Positions 1 to 9,713 are shown, counted from the stretch's first letter. The stretch is 64,000 bases of DNA from Flavobacteriaceae bacterium GSB9 (GCA_022749295.1 CP062007.1:2418001-2482000); one strand, 5' to 3'. Program-made: numbers and translations. Notes: generated from the sequence alone by a model not told the origin.

Positions 1-660
1 TGGAACTACGATATCGGGCAAGGAGAAAACGGTTGGGGAAATAATGAGTTACAGTATTATACCGATAGAGCAGAAAATGTTTTAGTAGAAGGCGGTGTGC
101 TAAAAATTGTGGTACATAAAGAAGATTATGAAGGCGCGTCTTATACCTCGGGTAGAATTTTAACTAAAGGCTTATTCGAACAACAATTCGGTCGCATAGA
201 GGCACGAATTAAATTGCCTTGGGGACAGGGACTATGGCCAGCTTTTTGGCTGTTGGGCTCAAACATTGATGAAGTTGGTTGGCCGTTTTGTGGAGAGATT
301 GATATTATGGAAAACCGAGGGCAAGAACCAACCTTAATTAATGGCACTATTCACGGGCCAGGTTACTCTGGTGCCAATGCTGTCACTAAAGCCTACGAAC
401 TTGAAAATGATAGATTCGACACTGGTTTTCACATCTTCGGAATAGAATGGGGGTCCAATTACATCAATTATTATGTAGACGATGTGCTTTATAACCAAAT
501 TACACCGGATGATTTAGATGGTGAATCATGGGTATTTAACAATCAACCGTTTTTCATCATTTTAAATGTTGCCGTAGGCGGCAATTATGTAGGAGCAGTT
601 GGAGAAAACACCGTATTTCCACAAACCATGGAAGTTGATTACCTGAGGGTATACGAATAA
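1..660 (+). CDS. GH16 beta-glucanase (laminarinase-like), 5' end outside window
   Basis: The reading frame is open from base 1, so the N-terminus (signal peptide and any leading domains) lies to the left of the window. The visible 219 residues are a glycoside hydrolase family 16 catalytic domain. The signature EIDIME is encoded at 295-312, with the nucleophile Glu at 295-297, the helper Asp at 301-303 and the acid/base Glu at 310-312. It is preceded by the conserved WPAFWLLG stretch and the domain closes with VDYLRVYE, a typical GH16 end, so no extra C-terminal module exists. GH16 enzymes of this type are endo-acting beta-1,3(4)-glucanases. The following genes (GH149, GH17, GH30, MFS) support laminarin as substrate. 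The compartment cannot be seen because the start is missing, but family and context suggest surface or periplasmic action. An internal ATG at 97 is not the true start, since conserved GH16 sequence precedes it. Confidence 0.9.
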   Translation, partial: WNYDIGQGENGWGNNELQYYTDRAENVLVEGGVLKIVVHKEDYEGASYTSGRILTKGLFEQQFGRIEARIKLPWGQGLWPAFWLLGSNIDEVGWPFCGEIDIMENRGQEPTLINGTIHGPGYSGANAVTKAYELENDRFDTGFHIFGIEWGSNYINYYVDDVLYNQITPDDLDGESWVFNNQPFFIILNVAVGGNYVGAVGENTVFPQTMEVDYLRVYE

Positions 661-752
661 ATTCCAAATCAAAAGAGTTAATTCTAACCGTAAAAGAGTA
701 TCAAAATTTAATCTAGCAGGCCATAATTATGCCTAAAAATTAAAATATTGTA

Positions 753-3700
753 ATGATTTCAACCACACAAAATAGAGAACAGGAAGAAAAACAAGTTATC
801 AATGGAAGTCTTGTAAACTTTGAAAACGAAACTTATTACAAGATTGAAAATAGCGATGCCATGCGTCCATTTTTCATGAGTATCGTTTCAGATTCTAACC
901 ATTGGATGTTTGTTTCAAGTAACGGTGGCCTTACGGCTGGAAGAAAAAATGCTGAGTATGCTTTATTTCCGTATTACACCGACGATAAAATAACCGAATC
1001 GGCCGATATTACTGGTAGTAAGTCTATTTTTCAGATTAAAAAAAATGGAAAAACCCTAATATGGGAACCGTTTTCAATACGTCAAATCGGTATTTATAAT
1101 ATCCAACGTAATCTTTATAAGAATGTGTACGGGAACAAAGTGGTTTTTGAAGAAATCAATGAAGACTTGGGATTAATATTTAAATATCAATGGAGTTCGA
1201 GTAATACTTATGGCTTTGTAAAAAGGTCGATGCTAATTAATAATTCTAATGAGGTTTTACAAGTAACGTTTCTCGACGGATTACAAAATATTATACCCTA
1301 CGGCGTTGGTTCCGAATTACAGAACTCCAGAAGTAATTTGGTCGATGCCTACAAAAGGAGCGAACTCAAAACGCCTTCGGGACTTGGTATTTATGCCCTT
1401 AGCTCCATAATCGTAGATAAGGCAGAGCCTAGTGAAGCCCTTAAAGCTAATGTGGTTTGGTCTCTAGGTTTGGAGCAGCCCAAATATTTATTATCGTCTA
1501 TGCAATTGGATGCGTTTAGGCGTGGTGGTGATGTTAAGCAAGAAGAAGATGTAAAAGCTGAAAAAGGAGCCTATTTTATTAGTAAAACCATTGAACTTAA
1601 AGGTAACGAATCCAAATCTTGGAGTTTTGTGGCTAATGTTAATCAGTCGGTAACACAAATTGAAAACCTTGCAGCGCAAATAAGTAACCAAGCTAATCTT
1701 GGCAAAATTGTTAATAACGATATCGATAACGGTACCGAAAACCTAAAGGCACTGGCAGCGGCTGCAGATGGCTTACAACTCACGGCAGATGCCATGACCA
1801 ATACCCGCCATTTTGCGAATACATTATTTAACATTATGCGTGGTGGTATTTTTGACGATGATTACAACATTGAAAAATGGGATTTTTTAAAATACATAAA
1901 AAAAGCCAACAACAATGTTTATGAAAGTAAAAAGGAAGTTCTTGAGAAGCTTCCGGATCAGTTCACACAAAACCACATTAAGCGGGTGGCAGAGCACGAT
2001 AGCGATACCAATTTTAAACGTTTGTGTTTAGAGTACTTACCCCTTAAATTTAGTAGAAGACATGGTGACCCCAGTCGCCCATGGAATAAATTTTCCATCA
2101 ACACACAAAGTGAAGTAGACGGTTCTAAAATATTGGATTACGAAGGAAACTGGCGTGATATTTTTCAAAACTGGGAGGCCCTAGCACACGCTTACCCTGA
2201 GTTTATCGAGAGTATGATTCACAAGTTTCTTAACGCTACAACTTTTGATGGCTATAATCCCTACAGAGTAACCAAAGATGGTTTTGACTGGGAAGTTATT
2301 GAAGAAAATGACCCTTGGTCGTACATTGGTTATTGGGGAGACCACCAAATTATTTATTTACTTAAGTTCTTAGAATTTATTGAAAGCCACTACCCTAACG
2401 CGCTTGAGAATTTATTCAATGAAAATGTATTTGTGTACGCCAATGTGCCTTACAAAATAAAAAGTTACAACGATATTTTAAAGAATTCGAAAGACACCAT
2501 TGATTTTGATTATGAACTAGACCAAAAGATTAATGAGAAAAAAGCGAAGTTAGGTGCTGACGGCGCCCTTTTACAAGACCAAAACCACAACATTTACAAA
2601 GTTAATTTAATTGAAAAGTTGCTAGCCACTGTACTTGCAAAAGTGTCCAATTTTATCCCAGAGGCAGGTATTTGGTTAAATACACAACGCCCCGAATGGA
2701 ACGATGCGAATAATGCCTTGGTTGGTAATGGGGTTTCTATGGTAACCCTGTATTATTTAGAGCGGTTTTTAACGTTTTTCGAAGATGTGGTAACAAAATC
2801 GGATGTCGAGTCGGTGCAATTGTCTTCAGAATTACTTGCCTTTTTTAAAGCGGTTTGTACAACGCTTGATGCGAATAAAGACATTTTAAACCGCACTATC
2901 TCAAATGAAGATAGAAAAACCGTTTTAGATGGTCTTGGTACAGCAGCAAGCGATTACCGATTAGCCATTTACAACAACGGATTTAAGGGTGAAAAAGACA
3001 CATTAAATAAAGTAGATGTTTTAGAATTCTTAGCGGTTACACGAGCTTATTTGCAGCAATCTATTATTGCTAACAAGCGTGCAGACAACATGTACCATGC
3101 CTATAATTTAATGACGATAGAAAACGATAAGGAAATTTCCATTTCCTATTTACCAGAAATGTTAGAAGGTCAAGTGGCTGTGCTAAGCTCAGGATATTTA
3201 TCGCCACAAGACGCCTTACAATTATTAGATGGCTTGAAAAATAGTGCATTGTTTAGGCCAGATCAATACAGCTATATTTTATATCCTAATAAGGAGTTAC
3301 CTCGTTTTGACAAAAAGAATAATATCTCAAGTGATGAGGCAGAACATTCAAAATTACTAACACAATTGGTTGAGGATGGCAATACCCAAATTATAGAAAA
3401 GGATGTAAATGGCCATTATCACTTTAACGGTAATTTCAATAATGCTGATAATGTAAAAGAAGCTTTAAATAAACTTCCGAGCGATTACAAACCATTAGTT
3501 GAAGCCGAATCTAAATTGATTTTAAATGTCTTTGAAAACGTATTTAACCATAAAGCATTCACAGGCCGTTCGGGCACATTTTATGGTTACGAAGGGTTAG
3601 GCTCTATTTATTGGCACATGGTTTCAAAATTACTTTTGGCCGTTCAGGAAAACTGTTTGCTGGCCATTAACTCTAATGAAAGTGATGAAACTATTGGTAG

Positions 3701-4205
3701 GCTATTAGAACATTACTACGAAATACAAGCTGGAATAGGGGTACATAAGTCCCCAGAATTATACGGAGCTTTTCCAACAGATCCCTACTCCCATACCCCA
3801 GCAACTAAAGGTGCACAACAACCCGGTATGACGGGCCAGGTGAAAGAAGATATTTTATGCAGGATTGGTGAACTGGGTGTTTTTGTGGAGGAAGGTAACA
3901 TTGTTTTTAACCCATGTTTACTTAGGGAAAGCGAACTCATAAATGAACCAAAGACATTCAGTTACATCGATATAAATGGCGATAAGAAGCAAATTGAGTT
4001 AAACCAGAACGCATTGTGTTTTACTTACTGCCAAGTGCCAGTAGGGTATCAATTGTCGGATTCTGAAAATTTAGAAGTGTTTTACAGCGACGGAACAACA
4101 AAAAAATTCGACAGCCTAAAACTCGACGGAGACACTTCTAAAACCATATTTGAACGTACTGGAACGATAGAAAAAATCCTTGTTTCTGTTAAAGACCTTA
4201 AATAA
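753..4205 (+). CDS. beta-1,3-glucan phosphorylase, probable GH149
   Basis: This 1150-residue protein has no signal peptide, so it should be cytoplasmic. Its length and overall look match GH149, the long beta-1,3-oligoglucan phosphorylases distantly related to GH94. These split (1,3)-beta-glucan with inorganic phosphate, giving alpha-glucose-1-phosphate and a shortened chain. An N-terminal beta-rich region (about 1-300) is followed by an (alpha/alpha)-barrel-like region. Conserved-looking blocks include HGDPSRPWNKFSI (about 437-449), YEGNWRDIFQNWEAL (about 463-477), DGYNPYRVTKDGFDWE (about 498-513) and GRSGTFYGYEGLGSIYWHM (about 937-955). The catalytic acid is probably an Asp in the 500-530 stretch, but I cannot fix which one. 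It sits 92 bp after GH16 and 7 bp before the GH17 lipoprotein, within one apparent operon. The family call rests on recalled similarity and context. A divergent GH94-like phosphorylase is the main alternative. Confidence 0.75.
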   Translation: MISTTQNREQEEKQVINGSLVNFENETYYKIENSDAMRPFFMSIVSDSNHWMFVSSNGGLTAGRKNAEYALFPYYTDDKITESADITGSKSIFQIKKNGKTLIWEPFSIRQIGIYNIQRNLYKNVYGNKVVFEEINEDLGLIFKYQWSSSNTYGFVKRSMLINNSNEVLQVTFLDGLQNIIPYGVGSELQNSRSNLVDAYKRSELKTPSGLGIYALSSIIVDKAEPSEALKANVVWSLGLEQPKYLLSSMQLDAFRRGGDVKQEEDVKAEKGAYFISKTIELKGNESKSWSFVANVNQSVTQIENLAAQISNQANLGKIVNNDIDNGTENLKALAAAADGLQLTADAMTNTRHFANTLFNIMRGGIFDDDYNIEKWDFLKYIKKANNNVYESKKEVLEKLPDQFTQNHIKRVAEHDSDTNFKRLCLEYLPLKFSRRHGDPSRPWNKFSINTQSEVDGSKILDYEGNWRDIFQNWEALAHAYPEFIESMIHKFLNATTFDGYNPYRVTKDGFDWEVIEENDPWSYIGYWGDHQIIYLLKFLEFIESHYPNALENLFNENVFVYANVPYKIKSYNDILKNSKDTIDFDYELDQKINEKKAKLGADGALLQDQNHNIYKVNLIEKLLATVLAKVSNFIPEAGIWLNTQRPEWNDANNALVGNGVSMVTLYYLERFLTFFEDVVTKSDVESVQLSSELLAFFKAVCTTLDANKDILNRTISNEDRKTVLDGLGTAASDYRLAIYNNGFKGEKDTLNKVDVLEFLAVTRAYLQQSIIANKRADNMYHAYNLMTIENDKEISISYLPEMLEGQVAVLSSGYLSPQDALQLLDGLKNSALFRPDQYSYILYPNKELPRFDKKNNISSDEAEHSKLLTQLVEDGNTQIIEKDVNGHYHFNGNFNNADNVKEALNKLPSDYKPLVEAESKLILNVFENVFNHKAFTGRSGTFYGYEGLGSIYWHMVSKLLLAVQENCLLAINSNESDETIGRLLEHYYEIQAGIGVHKSPELYGAFPTDPYSHTPATKGAQQPGMTGQVKEDILCRIGELGVFVEEGNIVFNPCLLRESELINEPKTFSYIDINGDKKQIELNQNALCFTYCQVPVGYQLSDSENLEVFYSDGTTKKFDSLKLDGDTSKTIFERTGTIEKILVSVKDLK

Positions 4206-4212
4206 AAACATT

Positions 4213-5502
4213 ATGAATCGCCTACAAAACAATTTAGTGGTAGTTGCGCTTATAATTTGTGTTTTTGGGTGCAGGCATAATTCAAAAAAAGACATTAAAA
4301 ACGTGACAACAACCATGCATATTTCAGCAGCAGATATTTTAGGAAATCCAGAATACCTAGCCATTTCTTATGGTGGTTATCGTGAAGTATCAAGGGATAG
4401 TCAACCAACCATAGCCCAGCTAAAAGAAGACATGAACATTTTAGCAGCTATGGACATAAAAGTATTGCGCACCTATAATGTTCAACTGCAAAAAGCTGCT
4501 AATCTTCTAAAAGCCATAAAGGAATTAAAGGAACAGGATTCCAGTTTTGAAATGTATGTAATGCTTGGCGCTTGGATAGATTGCAAAAATGCATGGACAG
4601 GCCAAGAGCCCGACCATAATATTGAAAGCGAGCAAAATGCAGTTGAAATTGAACGTGCCGTGAATTTGGCAAAACAATATCCAGACATTGTAAAAATAAT
4701 TGCTGTTGGAAATGAGGCGATGGTACGTTGGGCAACTAGCTATTATGTGCAGCCCAATGTAATCTTAAAATGGGTTAACCATTTACAAAATTTGAAGCAA
4801 TCTGGCGACTTACCAAAGGATTTATGGATAACCAGCTCCGATGATTTTTCATCTTGGGGTGGCGGCGATTCCAGTTACCATACCAAAGATTTAGAAGAGC
4901 TAATCAAGGCAGTCGATTATATTTCAATGCATACATACCCGATGCATAACTCTCACTATAATCCTGCCTTTTGGTTAGTTCCAGAAGACGAAAGTCAACT
5001 TTCTGATGAGGTCAAAATAGAAGCTGCCATGCAGCGTTCTTTAGAATTTGCCCAAAAGCAATACGACAGCGTGTGCAATTACGTAAAGAGCTTAGGTGTA
5101 AAAAAGCCTATTCATATAGGCGAAACGGGATGGGCAACGGTTTCGAATGAGCATTACGGGCCTGATGGTTCAAGGGCCTGCGACGAATACAAATCGGGGC
5201 GCTACCATACCTTAATGAGGGAGTGGACCAACAAAAACAATATCTCCTGTTTTTATTTTGAAGCTTTTGATGAACGATGGAAAGACGCCGCAAACCAATT
5301 AGGCTCAGAGAATCATTTCGGTCTTATCAATTTAAAAGGGCAAGCCAAATATGCGATTTGGGACTTGGTGGACAAAGGTATTTTTAAAGGCTTAACCAGA
5401 GATGGAAATCCCATTACAAAAACATACAACGGAAACAGAGCGGCCTTGATGAACGATGTTTTGGTACCGCCATCAAAGACGGTAGAACGTGTTTCGCACT
5501 AA
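4213..5502 (+). CDS. GH17 beta-1,3-glucanase-like lipoprotein
   Basis: The ATG at 4213 is preferred over an in-frame upstream start at 4180. It directly gives a lipoprotein signal peptide (MNRLQNN, hydrophobic stretch, lipobox VFGC with the acylated Cys near residue 20), whereas the upstream start would overlap the phosphorylase gene. The mature part is a GH17 TIM barrel. The acid/base Glu is in AVGNEAM (E168) and the nucleophile Glu in HIGETGW (E304). GH17 members hydrolyse or transglycosylate beta-1,3-glucans, and bacterial lipoprotein forms act in the periplasm or at the outer membrane. It probably trims laminari-oligosaccharides made by the GH16 enzyme before import. It is 429 residues long and 17 bp ahead of the GH30 gene, which is also a lipoprotein. 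A second, signal-less GH17-like protein lies at the end of the operon. Confidence 0.88.
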   Translation: MNRLQNNLVVVALIICVFGCRHNSKKDIKNVTTTMHISAADILGNPEYLAISYGGYREVSRDSQPTIAQLKEDMNILAAMDIKVLRTYNVQLQKAANLLKAIKELKEQDSSFEMYVMLGAWIDCKNAWTGQEPDHNIESEQNAVEIERAVNLAKQYPDIVKIIAVGNEAMVRWATSYYVQPNVILKWVNHLQNLKQSGDLPKDLWITSSDDFSSWGGGDSSYHTKDLEELIKAVDYISMHTYPMHNSHYNPAFWLVPEDESQLSDEVKIEAAMQRSLEFAQKQYDSVCNYVKSLGVKKPIHIGETGWATVSNEHYGPDGSRACDEYKSGRYHTLMREWTNKNNISCFYFEAFDERWKDAANQLGSENHFGLINLKGQAKYAIWDLVDKGIFKGLTRDGNPITKTYNGNRAALMNDVLVPPSKTVERVSH

Positions 5503-5519
5503 TAGCAAATAGAATATTT

Positions 5520-7007
5520 ATGAAACGACTCAATATATTTTTATTCGGATTAATATTAACCATTATGGGGTGTACTGAAACTCATAAAGAATTAGATATT
5601 CAAGTATTTGAAACCTCGTGGTCAGGGAATAAACTGACTGAAATTAATGAATTTCAACCTGCCGATACTGTGGTGAATGTGGTTTTGATGCCTGAAAAAA
5701 CCTTTCAAACCATAACGGGATTTGGTGGTGCTTTTACCGAGTCATCAGCCTATTTATTAAACCAGCTTAGTCAGGCAAACAGAGATACCATTTTGCGTGC
5801 TTATTTTGCTAAAGATGGAGCCAGATATTCGCTGACGAGAACCCATATGAATTCTTGCGATTTCTCACTCAGCAATTATTCATATACTCCAGTTGAAGGT
5901 GACAAAAACTTAGAGCATTTTACAATCGAAGAAGATCATGACGATTTAATTCCCATGATAAAAGATGCGATGGCTATATCAGACGATGGCTTTAAAATTT
6001 TCGCCTCACCGTGGACGGCAGCACCATGGATGAAGGATAACAATAGCTGGGTTGGCGGTAAATTGCTTCCTGAATACTACGACACTTGGGCCTTGTTTTT
6101 TTCAAAATATTTGGATGCCTATAAAGCCGAAGGTATAGATATTTGGGGCTTTACCGTAGAAAACGAACCGCATGGCAATGGAAATAATTGGGAGAGCATG
6201 CACTTTTCACCCAAAGAAATGACCGATTTCGTTCAATTTCATTTAGGTCCAAAATTGGAAGCCGATGGCTATGGCGATAAAATTATATTGGGTTATGACC
6301 AAAACCGTGCCGGTTTAAAGGAGTGGGTAGATGAAATGTACAGAGATGAAGCGTCATCCAAATACTTTGACGGTACGGCAATTCATTGGTATGAAAGCAC
6401 TTATGATTATTTTCCAGATGCCTTACAATATGCACACCACAAAGCTCCAAATAAGTTTTTAATTGAAACCGAAGGTTGTGTAGATGCTGAAGTGCCAAAA
6501 TGGAAAGACGATTCTTGGTATTGGAAAAAAGAGGCCACCGATTGGGGTTGGGATTGGGCATCGGAAGAAGACAAACATTTACACCCAAAATATGCGCCAG
6601 TTAATCGCTATGCCAGAGATATTATTGGTTGTCTCAACAATTGGGTAGATGGCTGGGTAGATTGGAATATGGTTTTAAACCGACAAGGTGGGCCAAACTG
6701 GTTTAAAAATTGGTGCGTCGCACCTGTTATTGTTGACCCGGACGCCGATGAGGTTTACTTCACACCGCTTTATTACACCATGGCACATTTTAGCAAATTC
6801 ATTAGGCCGCAAGCCCAAATAATTGCTGTAGAAAACCCTGATCAAGAACTTATGGTCACAGCTGCAAAAAACCCAGACGGTTCCATAGTGGCAGTTATTT
6901 TTAATGAAACAGAAACTCCAAAAAGCATTAACCTGACTTTAAAAAACCAAACTAAACGTTTCACTATAAACGCTAAAGCCTTGCAAACCATCATTGTTAC
7001 CAAGTAA
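5520..7007 (+). CDS. GH30 beta-glucosidase/beta-1,6-glucanase lipoprotein
   Basis: A lipoprotein signal peptide (MKRLNIF, hydrophobic core, ending TIMGC) is followed by a GH30 TIM barrel with the family's flanking beta-sandwich at the C-terminus. Diagnostic features are the N-terminal GFGGAFTESSAYLL stretch, the acid/base Glu in ENEP (E216) and the nucleophile Glu in IETEGC (E318). GH30 enzymes of Bacteroidota glucan loci usually remove beta-1,6-linked glucose branches from laminarin or cut beta-1,6-glucan. That role fits here because the neighbouring GH16, GH17 and GH149 act on the beta-1,3 backbone. The exact subfamily (GH30_1 versus GH30_3) cannot be fixed by eye. At 495 residues it is of normal length. 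The gene lies 17 bp after the GH17 gene and 35 bp before the transporter, suggesting co-transcription. Confidence 0.9.
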   Translation: MKRLNIFLFGLILTIMGCTETHKELDIQVFETSWSGNKLTEINEFQPADTVVNVVLMPEKTFQTITGFGGAFTESSAYLLNQLSQANRDTILRAYFAKDGARYSLTRTHMNSCDFSLSNYSYTPVEGDKNLEHFTIEEDHDDLIPMIKDAMAISDDGFKIFASPWTAAPWMKDNNSWVGGKLLPEYYDTWALFFSKYLDAYKAEGIDIWGFTVENEPHGNGNNWESMHFSPKEMTDFVQFHLGPKLEADGYGDKIILGYDQNRAGLKEWVDEMYRDEASSKYFDGTAIHWYESTYDYFPDALQYAHHKAPNKFLIETEGCVDAEVPKWKDDSWYWKKEATDWGWDWASEEDKHLHPKYAPVNRYARDIIGCLNNWVDGWVDWNMVLNRQGGPNWFKNWCVAPVIVDPDADEVYFTPLYYTMAHFSKFIRPQAQIIAVENPDQELMVTAAKNPDGSIVAVIFNETETPKSINLTLKNQTKRFTINAKALQTIIVTK

Positions 7008-7042
7008 TAAAAAAAACCAACAAACAACTAAACCGAAAAGAT

Positions 7043-8608
7043 ATGTCAAAAATAGAAACAGCAGCAAAAGATAAAGTCCCGGTTGGGCAAAAGGCAGCAT
7101 TTGGTGCAGGCCATTTTGTGCTCAATCTATTACCGGGCGTATTGGGGGTTTATCTTCAAGTATTCATTTTAACGGCATTTGGCATGGATCCGGTTTGGGC
7201 CGGTCTTTTAGGAGGTTTACCAAGAATTTTTGATGCCTTAACCGACCCAATAATGGGTTTTATATCAGATAACACAAAATCGCGTTGGGGCCGAAGACGA
7301 CCTTATATTTTTGGAGGTGCAGTAATTAGCGGTATACTTTTCATATTGATGTGGCAGTTGGACGAAAATGCATCGCAAACCTTCAATTTTTGGTACGTTA
7401 TGATTTTGCAAATATTGTTTCTTGTTGGTAATACCATGTTTGCAACACCTCTTGTGGGTTTGGGCTACGAAATGAGTTCAGATTACAACGAGCGTACCAG
7501 GTTAATGAGCTTGGCCAATTCTATGGGGCAAATTGCTTGGATGATTGTGCCCTGGTTATATGTTATTATACCAGATGTAAACACCTTTGATAATCCAGCA
7601 CAAGGGGTGAGAACCATGGCGGTTATTGTGGGGGCCGTTTGTATTTTATTTGGTATTCTTCCTGCTTTATTTTGCAAAGGTATCGACTCGGCTAATATGG
7701 AAAACCGAAAAGAAATCAATTTTAAAACCCTGGCGGCAAACATGAAAGAACTTATAAATGGAATAAAACAAGTCTCCAAAAACAAGCCTTTTATGAAACT
7801 TTGTGGTGCTACTTTTTTGGTGTTTAATGGGTTTCAGTTAGTAGCTGCTTTTTCGGTATTTATTATTGTTTTCTACATGAATCAAGGAAGTTGGGAACAA
7901 GCAGGCACTTGGCCCGCTTGGTTTAATACCTTAAACGCGATGATTACAGCTTTTTTAGTCATTCCAATTGTATCTAAAATGGCCACCAAATGGGGGAAGC
8001 GAAATGCCTTTCTAATTTCAACATTCTTATCTATAGTAGGCTATATACTTAAATGGTGGGGTTTTGATGTGCAGCTTAACGATAGTTTCAATAAAACAGC
8101 TCTAGGGCATAGTTTAAATCAAGGTGTGGCCTCAATTTTTGATATTTTGAATCCATATCTTGAAAATATGGGCATGTCGTGGTTTAGTATTGACGCCAGT
8201 AATGGCATACCGTGGCTTATATTTTTACCAATTCCTTTATTTGCTTTTGGTATGGGAGGGCTGTTTACATTGATGATGAGTATGACCGCTGATGTTTGTG
8301 ATTTAGACGAATTGGAGAATGGTATGCCTCGTAAAGAAGGAACTTTCGGTGCAATTTATTGGTGGATGGTAAAATTGGGTCAAGCCTTAGCCATTATTTT
8401 AAGCGGTGTGATTTTAAAAATTGTAGGCTTCGATCAAAATATAACCAATCAAGCGGCAGAAACCATGACACAACTTAGAGTTGCAGATATCGTGGTGCCT
8501 GCTACAACAGCGGCTTTGGCCATGGTTGTGATGTGGAGGTACAGTTTAAATGAAGACCGAGCTAGAAAAATAAAAGAAGAATTAGTAGCAAGACGCGGGG
8601 AATTGTAA
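7043..8608 (+). CDS. MFS sugar transporter, GPH (sugar:cation symporter) family
   Basis: This is a 521-residue polytopic membrane protein with about twelve hydrophobic segments. The cytoplasmic loop after TM2, DALTDPIMGFISDNTKSRWGRRRP (about residues 66-89), is the signature of the glycoside-pentoside-hexuronide (MelB-like) branch of the major facilitator superfamily. In the second half, about residues 350-380 form a longer loop than in MelB, as in many Bacteroidota members. It should import small sugars or oligosaccharides across the inner membrane with H+ or Na+. Its place between periplasmic GH17/GH30 lipoproteins and cytosolic GH17/GH149 enzymes suggests beta-1,3-linked glucose, laminaribiose or short oligosaccharides as cargo. 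That is inference; the substrate cannot be read from the sequence. Confidence 0.88.
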   Translation: MSKIETAAKDKVPVGQKAAFGAGHFVLNLLPGVLGVYLQVFILTAFGMDPVWAGLLGGLPRIFDALTDPIMGFISDNTKSRWGRRRPYIFGGAVISGILFILMWQLDENASQTFNFWYVMILQILFLVGNTMFATPLVGLGYEMSSDYNERTRLMSLANSMGQIAWMIVPWLYVIIPDVNTFDNPAQGVRTMAVIVGAVCILFGILPALFCKGIDSANMENRKEINFKTLAANMKELINGIKQVSKNKPFMKLCGATFLVFNGFQLVAAFSVFIIVFYMNQGSWEQAGTWPAWFNTLNAMITAFLVIPIVSKMATKWGKRNAFLISTFLSIVGYILKWWGFDVQLNDSFNKTALGHSLNQGVASIFDILNPYLENMGMSWFSIDASNGIPWLIFLPIPLFAFGMGGLFTLMMSMTADVCDLDELENGMPRKEGTFGAIYWWMVKLGQALAIILSGVILKIVGFDQNITNQAAETMTQLRVADIVVPATTAALAMVVMWRYSLNEDRARKIKEELVARRGEL

Positions 8609-8627
8609 TCATAAAATTATTTAAAGG

Positions 8628-9554
8628 ATGTCGTACAGAGCAGGTAAAATAGGGTCGTTAGCAGGAGTAAACCTAGATAAAAAAACCACCAAAGGCTTAC
8701 AAAATGTTTTTAAGCGCGTTCTAAAAGGAGGAATGCATGGGTTGTGCTTTAGCCCTTATGAAGAAGGCCAGCAGCCTGGCGATCAAATTACAGAGAAGCA
8801 GATTAGAAGGCGTATGAAAATCATTAAGCCTTACACGAAATGGATACGCTCTTTTTCCTGTACAGAAGGAAATGAATTGATACCTGTTATAGCCAAAGAA
8901 TACGGAATTAAAACTTTAGTTGGTGCATGGTTGGGCGATGAACCCGAAATAAATAAAAAAGAAGTTGAAGGCCTTATAAAACTAACTAATGAAGGTTATG
9001 TGGATATCGCCGCAGTTGGAAATGAAGTAATGTACAGGGGCGATTTAACAGAATCTAAACTTTTAAGTTTTATGCAACAAGTTAGAGAAGCTATCCCTTC
9101 AGATATCCCAATAGGATATGTAGATGCCTACTATGAGTTTACGCAAAGACCTAAAATTTCTGAAGCTTGTGATGTTATTTTGGCCAATTGCTATCCGTAT
9201 TGGGAGGGTTGCCATAACGATTATGCGTTATTGTACATGAAAGATATGTTTCGACAAGCAGTAAAGGCTGGTAATGGTAAAAGAGTGATCATAACCGAAA
9301 CCGGATGGCCTAGCCAAGGCAAAGGCTTGGAAGGGGCACTTCCTTCCTGCCAAAACGCTATAAAGTACTTTGTAAACGCTCAGTATTGGTCACAGGAAGA
9401 CGATATCGAAATGTTCTATTTTTCATCGTTTGATGAATCTTGGAAAGTTGGTGCCGAAGGCGATGTTGGTGCTTTTTGGGGATTGTGGGATAAAGATGAA
9501 AAATCAAAATTTTTACCCTTTCCACTTAGGATAACTACAAAAAAGCTCTTGTAG
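8628..9554 (+). CDS. cytosolic GH17-like beta-glucanase/transglycosylase
   Basis: This 308-residue TIM-barrel protein lacks any signal peptide. GH17 hallmarks are present: the acid/base Glu in AAVGNEVM and the nucleophile Glu in ITETGWPSQG, the latter matching the classical GH17 nucleophile motif. With no secretion signal it should act in the cytosol, downstream of the MFS importer (19 bp upstream) and alongside the GH149 phosphorylase. Plausible jobs are splitting imported beta-1,3-oligosaccharides that the phosphorylase handles poorly, or transglycosylation. It differs strongly from the first GH17 of the operon and is 120 residues shorter, so it is not a recent duplicate. It is the last gene before a clear terminator. 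Confidence 0.83.
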   Translation: MSYRAGKIGSLAGVNLDKKTTKGLQNVFKRVLKGGMHGLCFSPYEEGQQPGDQITEKQIRRRMKIIKPYTKWIRSFSCTEGNELIPVIAKEYGIKTLVGAWLGDEPEINKKEVEGLIKLTNEGYVDIAAVGNEVMYRGDLTESKLLSFMQQVREAIPSDIPIGYVDAYYEFTQRPKISEACDVILANCYPYWEGCHNDYALLYMKDMFRQAVKAGNGKRVIITETGWPSQGKGLEGALPSCQNAIKYFVNAQYWSQEDDIEMFYFSSFDESWKVGAEGDVGAFWGLWDKDEKSKFLPFPLRITTKKLL

Positions 9555-9684
9555 CTAACCGTAAGTTAGTTTGAATTAAAATAGGCTTCAATACATCTCA
9601 TTGTTTTACCTCAACATGACCACAACATGATGAATTTAGCCACCGTTTTTGTGTTGAATTTTCCGCTGTAAACCCTCTATTTTA

Positions 9685-9713
9685 GTGGTTTTATTGAAAA
9701 CCACAGTTTTTTT
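9685..9713 (+). terminator. Rho-independent terminator after the glucan operon
   Basis: A perfect 8-bp stem (GTGGTTTT at 9685-9692, AAAACCAC at 9697-9704) with a 4-nt ATTG loop is followed by AG and seven T. It lies 130 bp after the cytosolic GH17 gene and ends the GH16-to-GH17 transcription unit. It separates that unit from the secreted module protein, which therefore probably has its own promoter in 9714-9820. Confidence 0.8.

Noticed and set aside
690-745. Hairpin AGGCCATAATTATGCCT between GH16 and the phosphorylase gene
   Set aside because: The stem is short with a bulge and no T tract follows, so it is not a convincing terminator or attenuator.
753-4205. GH94 cellobiose/cellodextrin phosphorylase as the identity of the large cytosolic enzyme
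   Set aside because: The protein is several hundred residues longer than usual GH94 enzymes, and the surrounding genes are beta-1,3-glucan enzymes. GH149 fits length and context better, though GH94 relation cannot be fully excluded.
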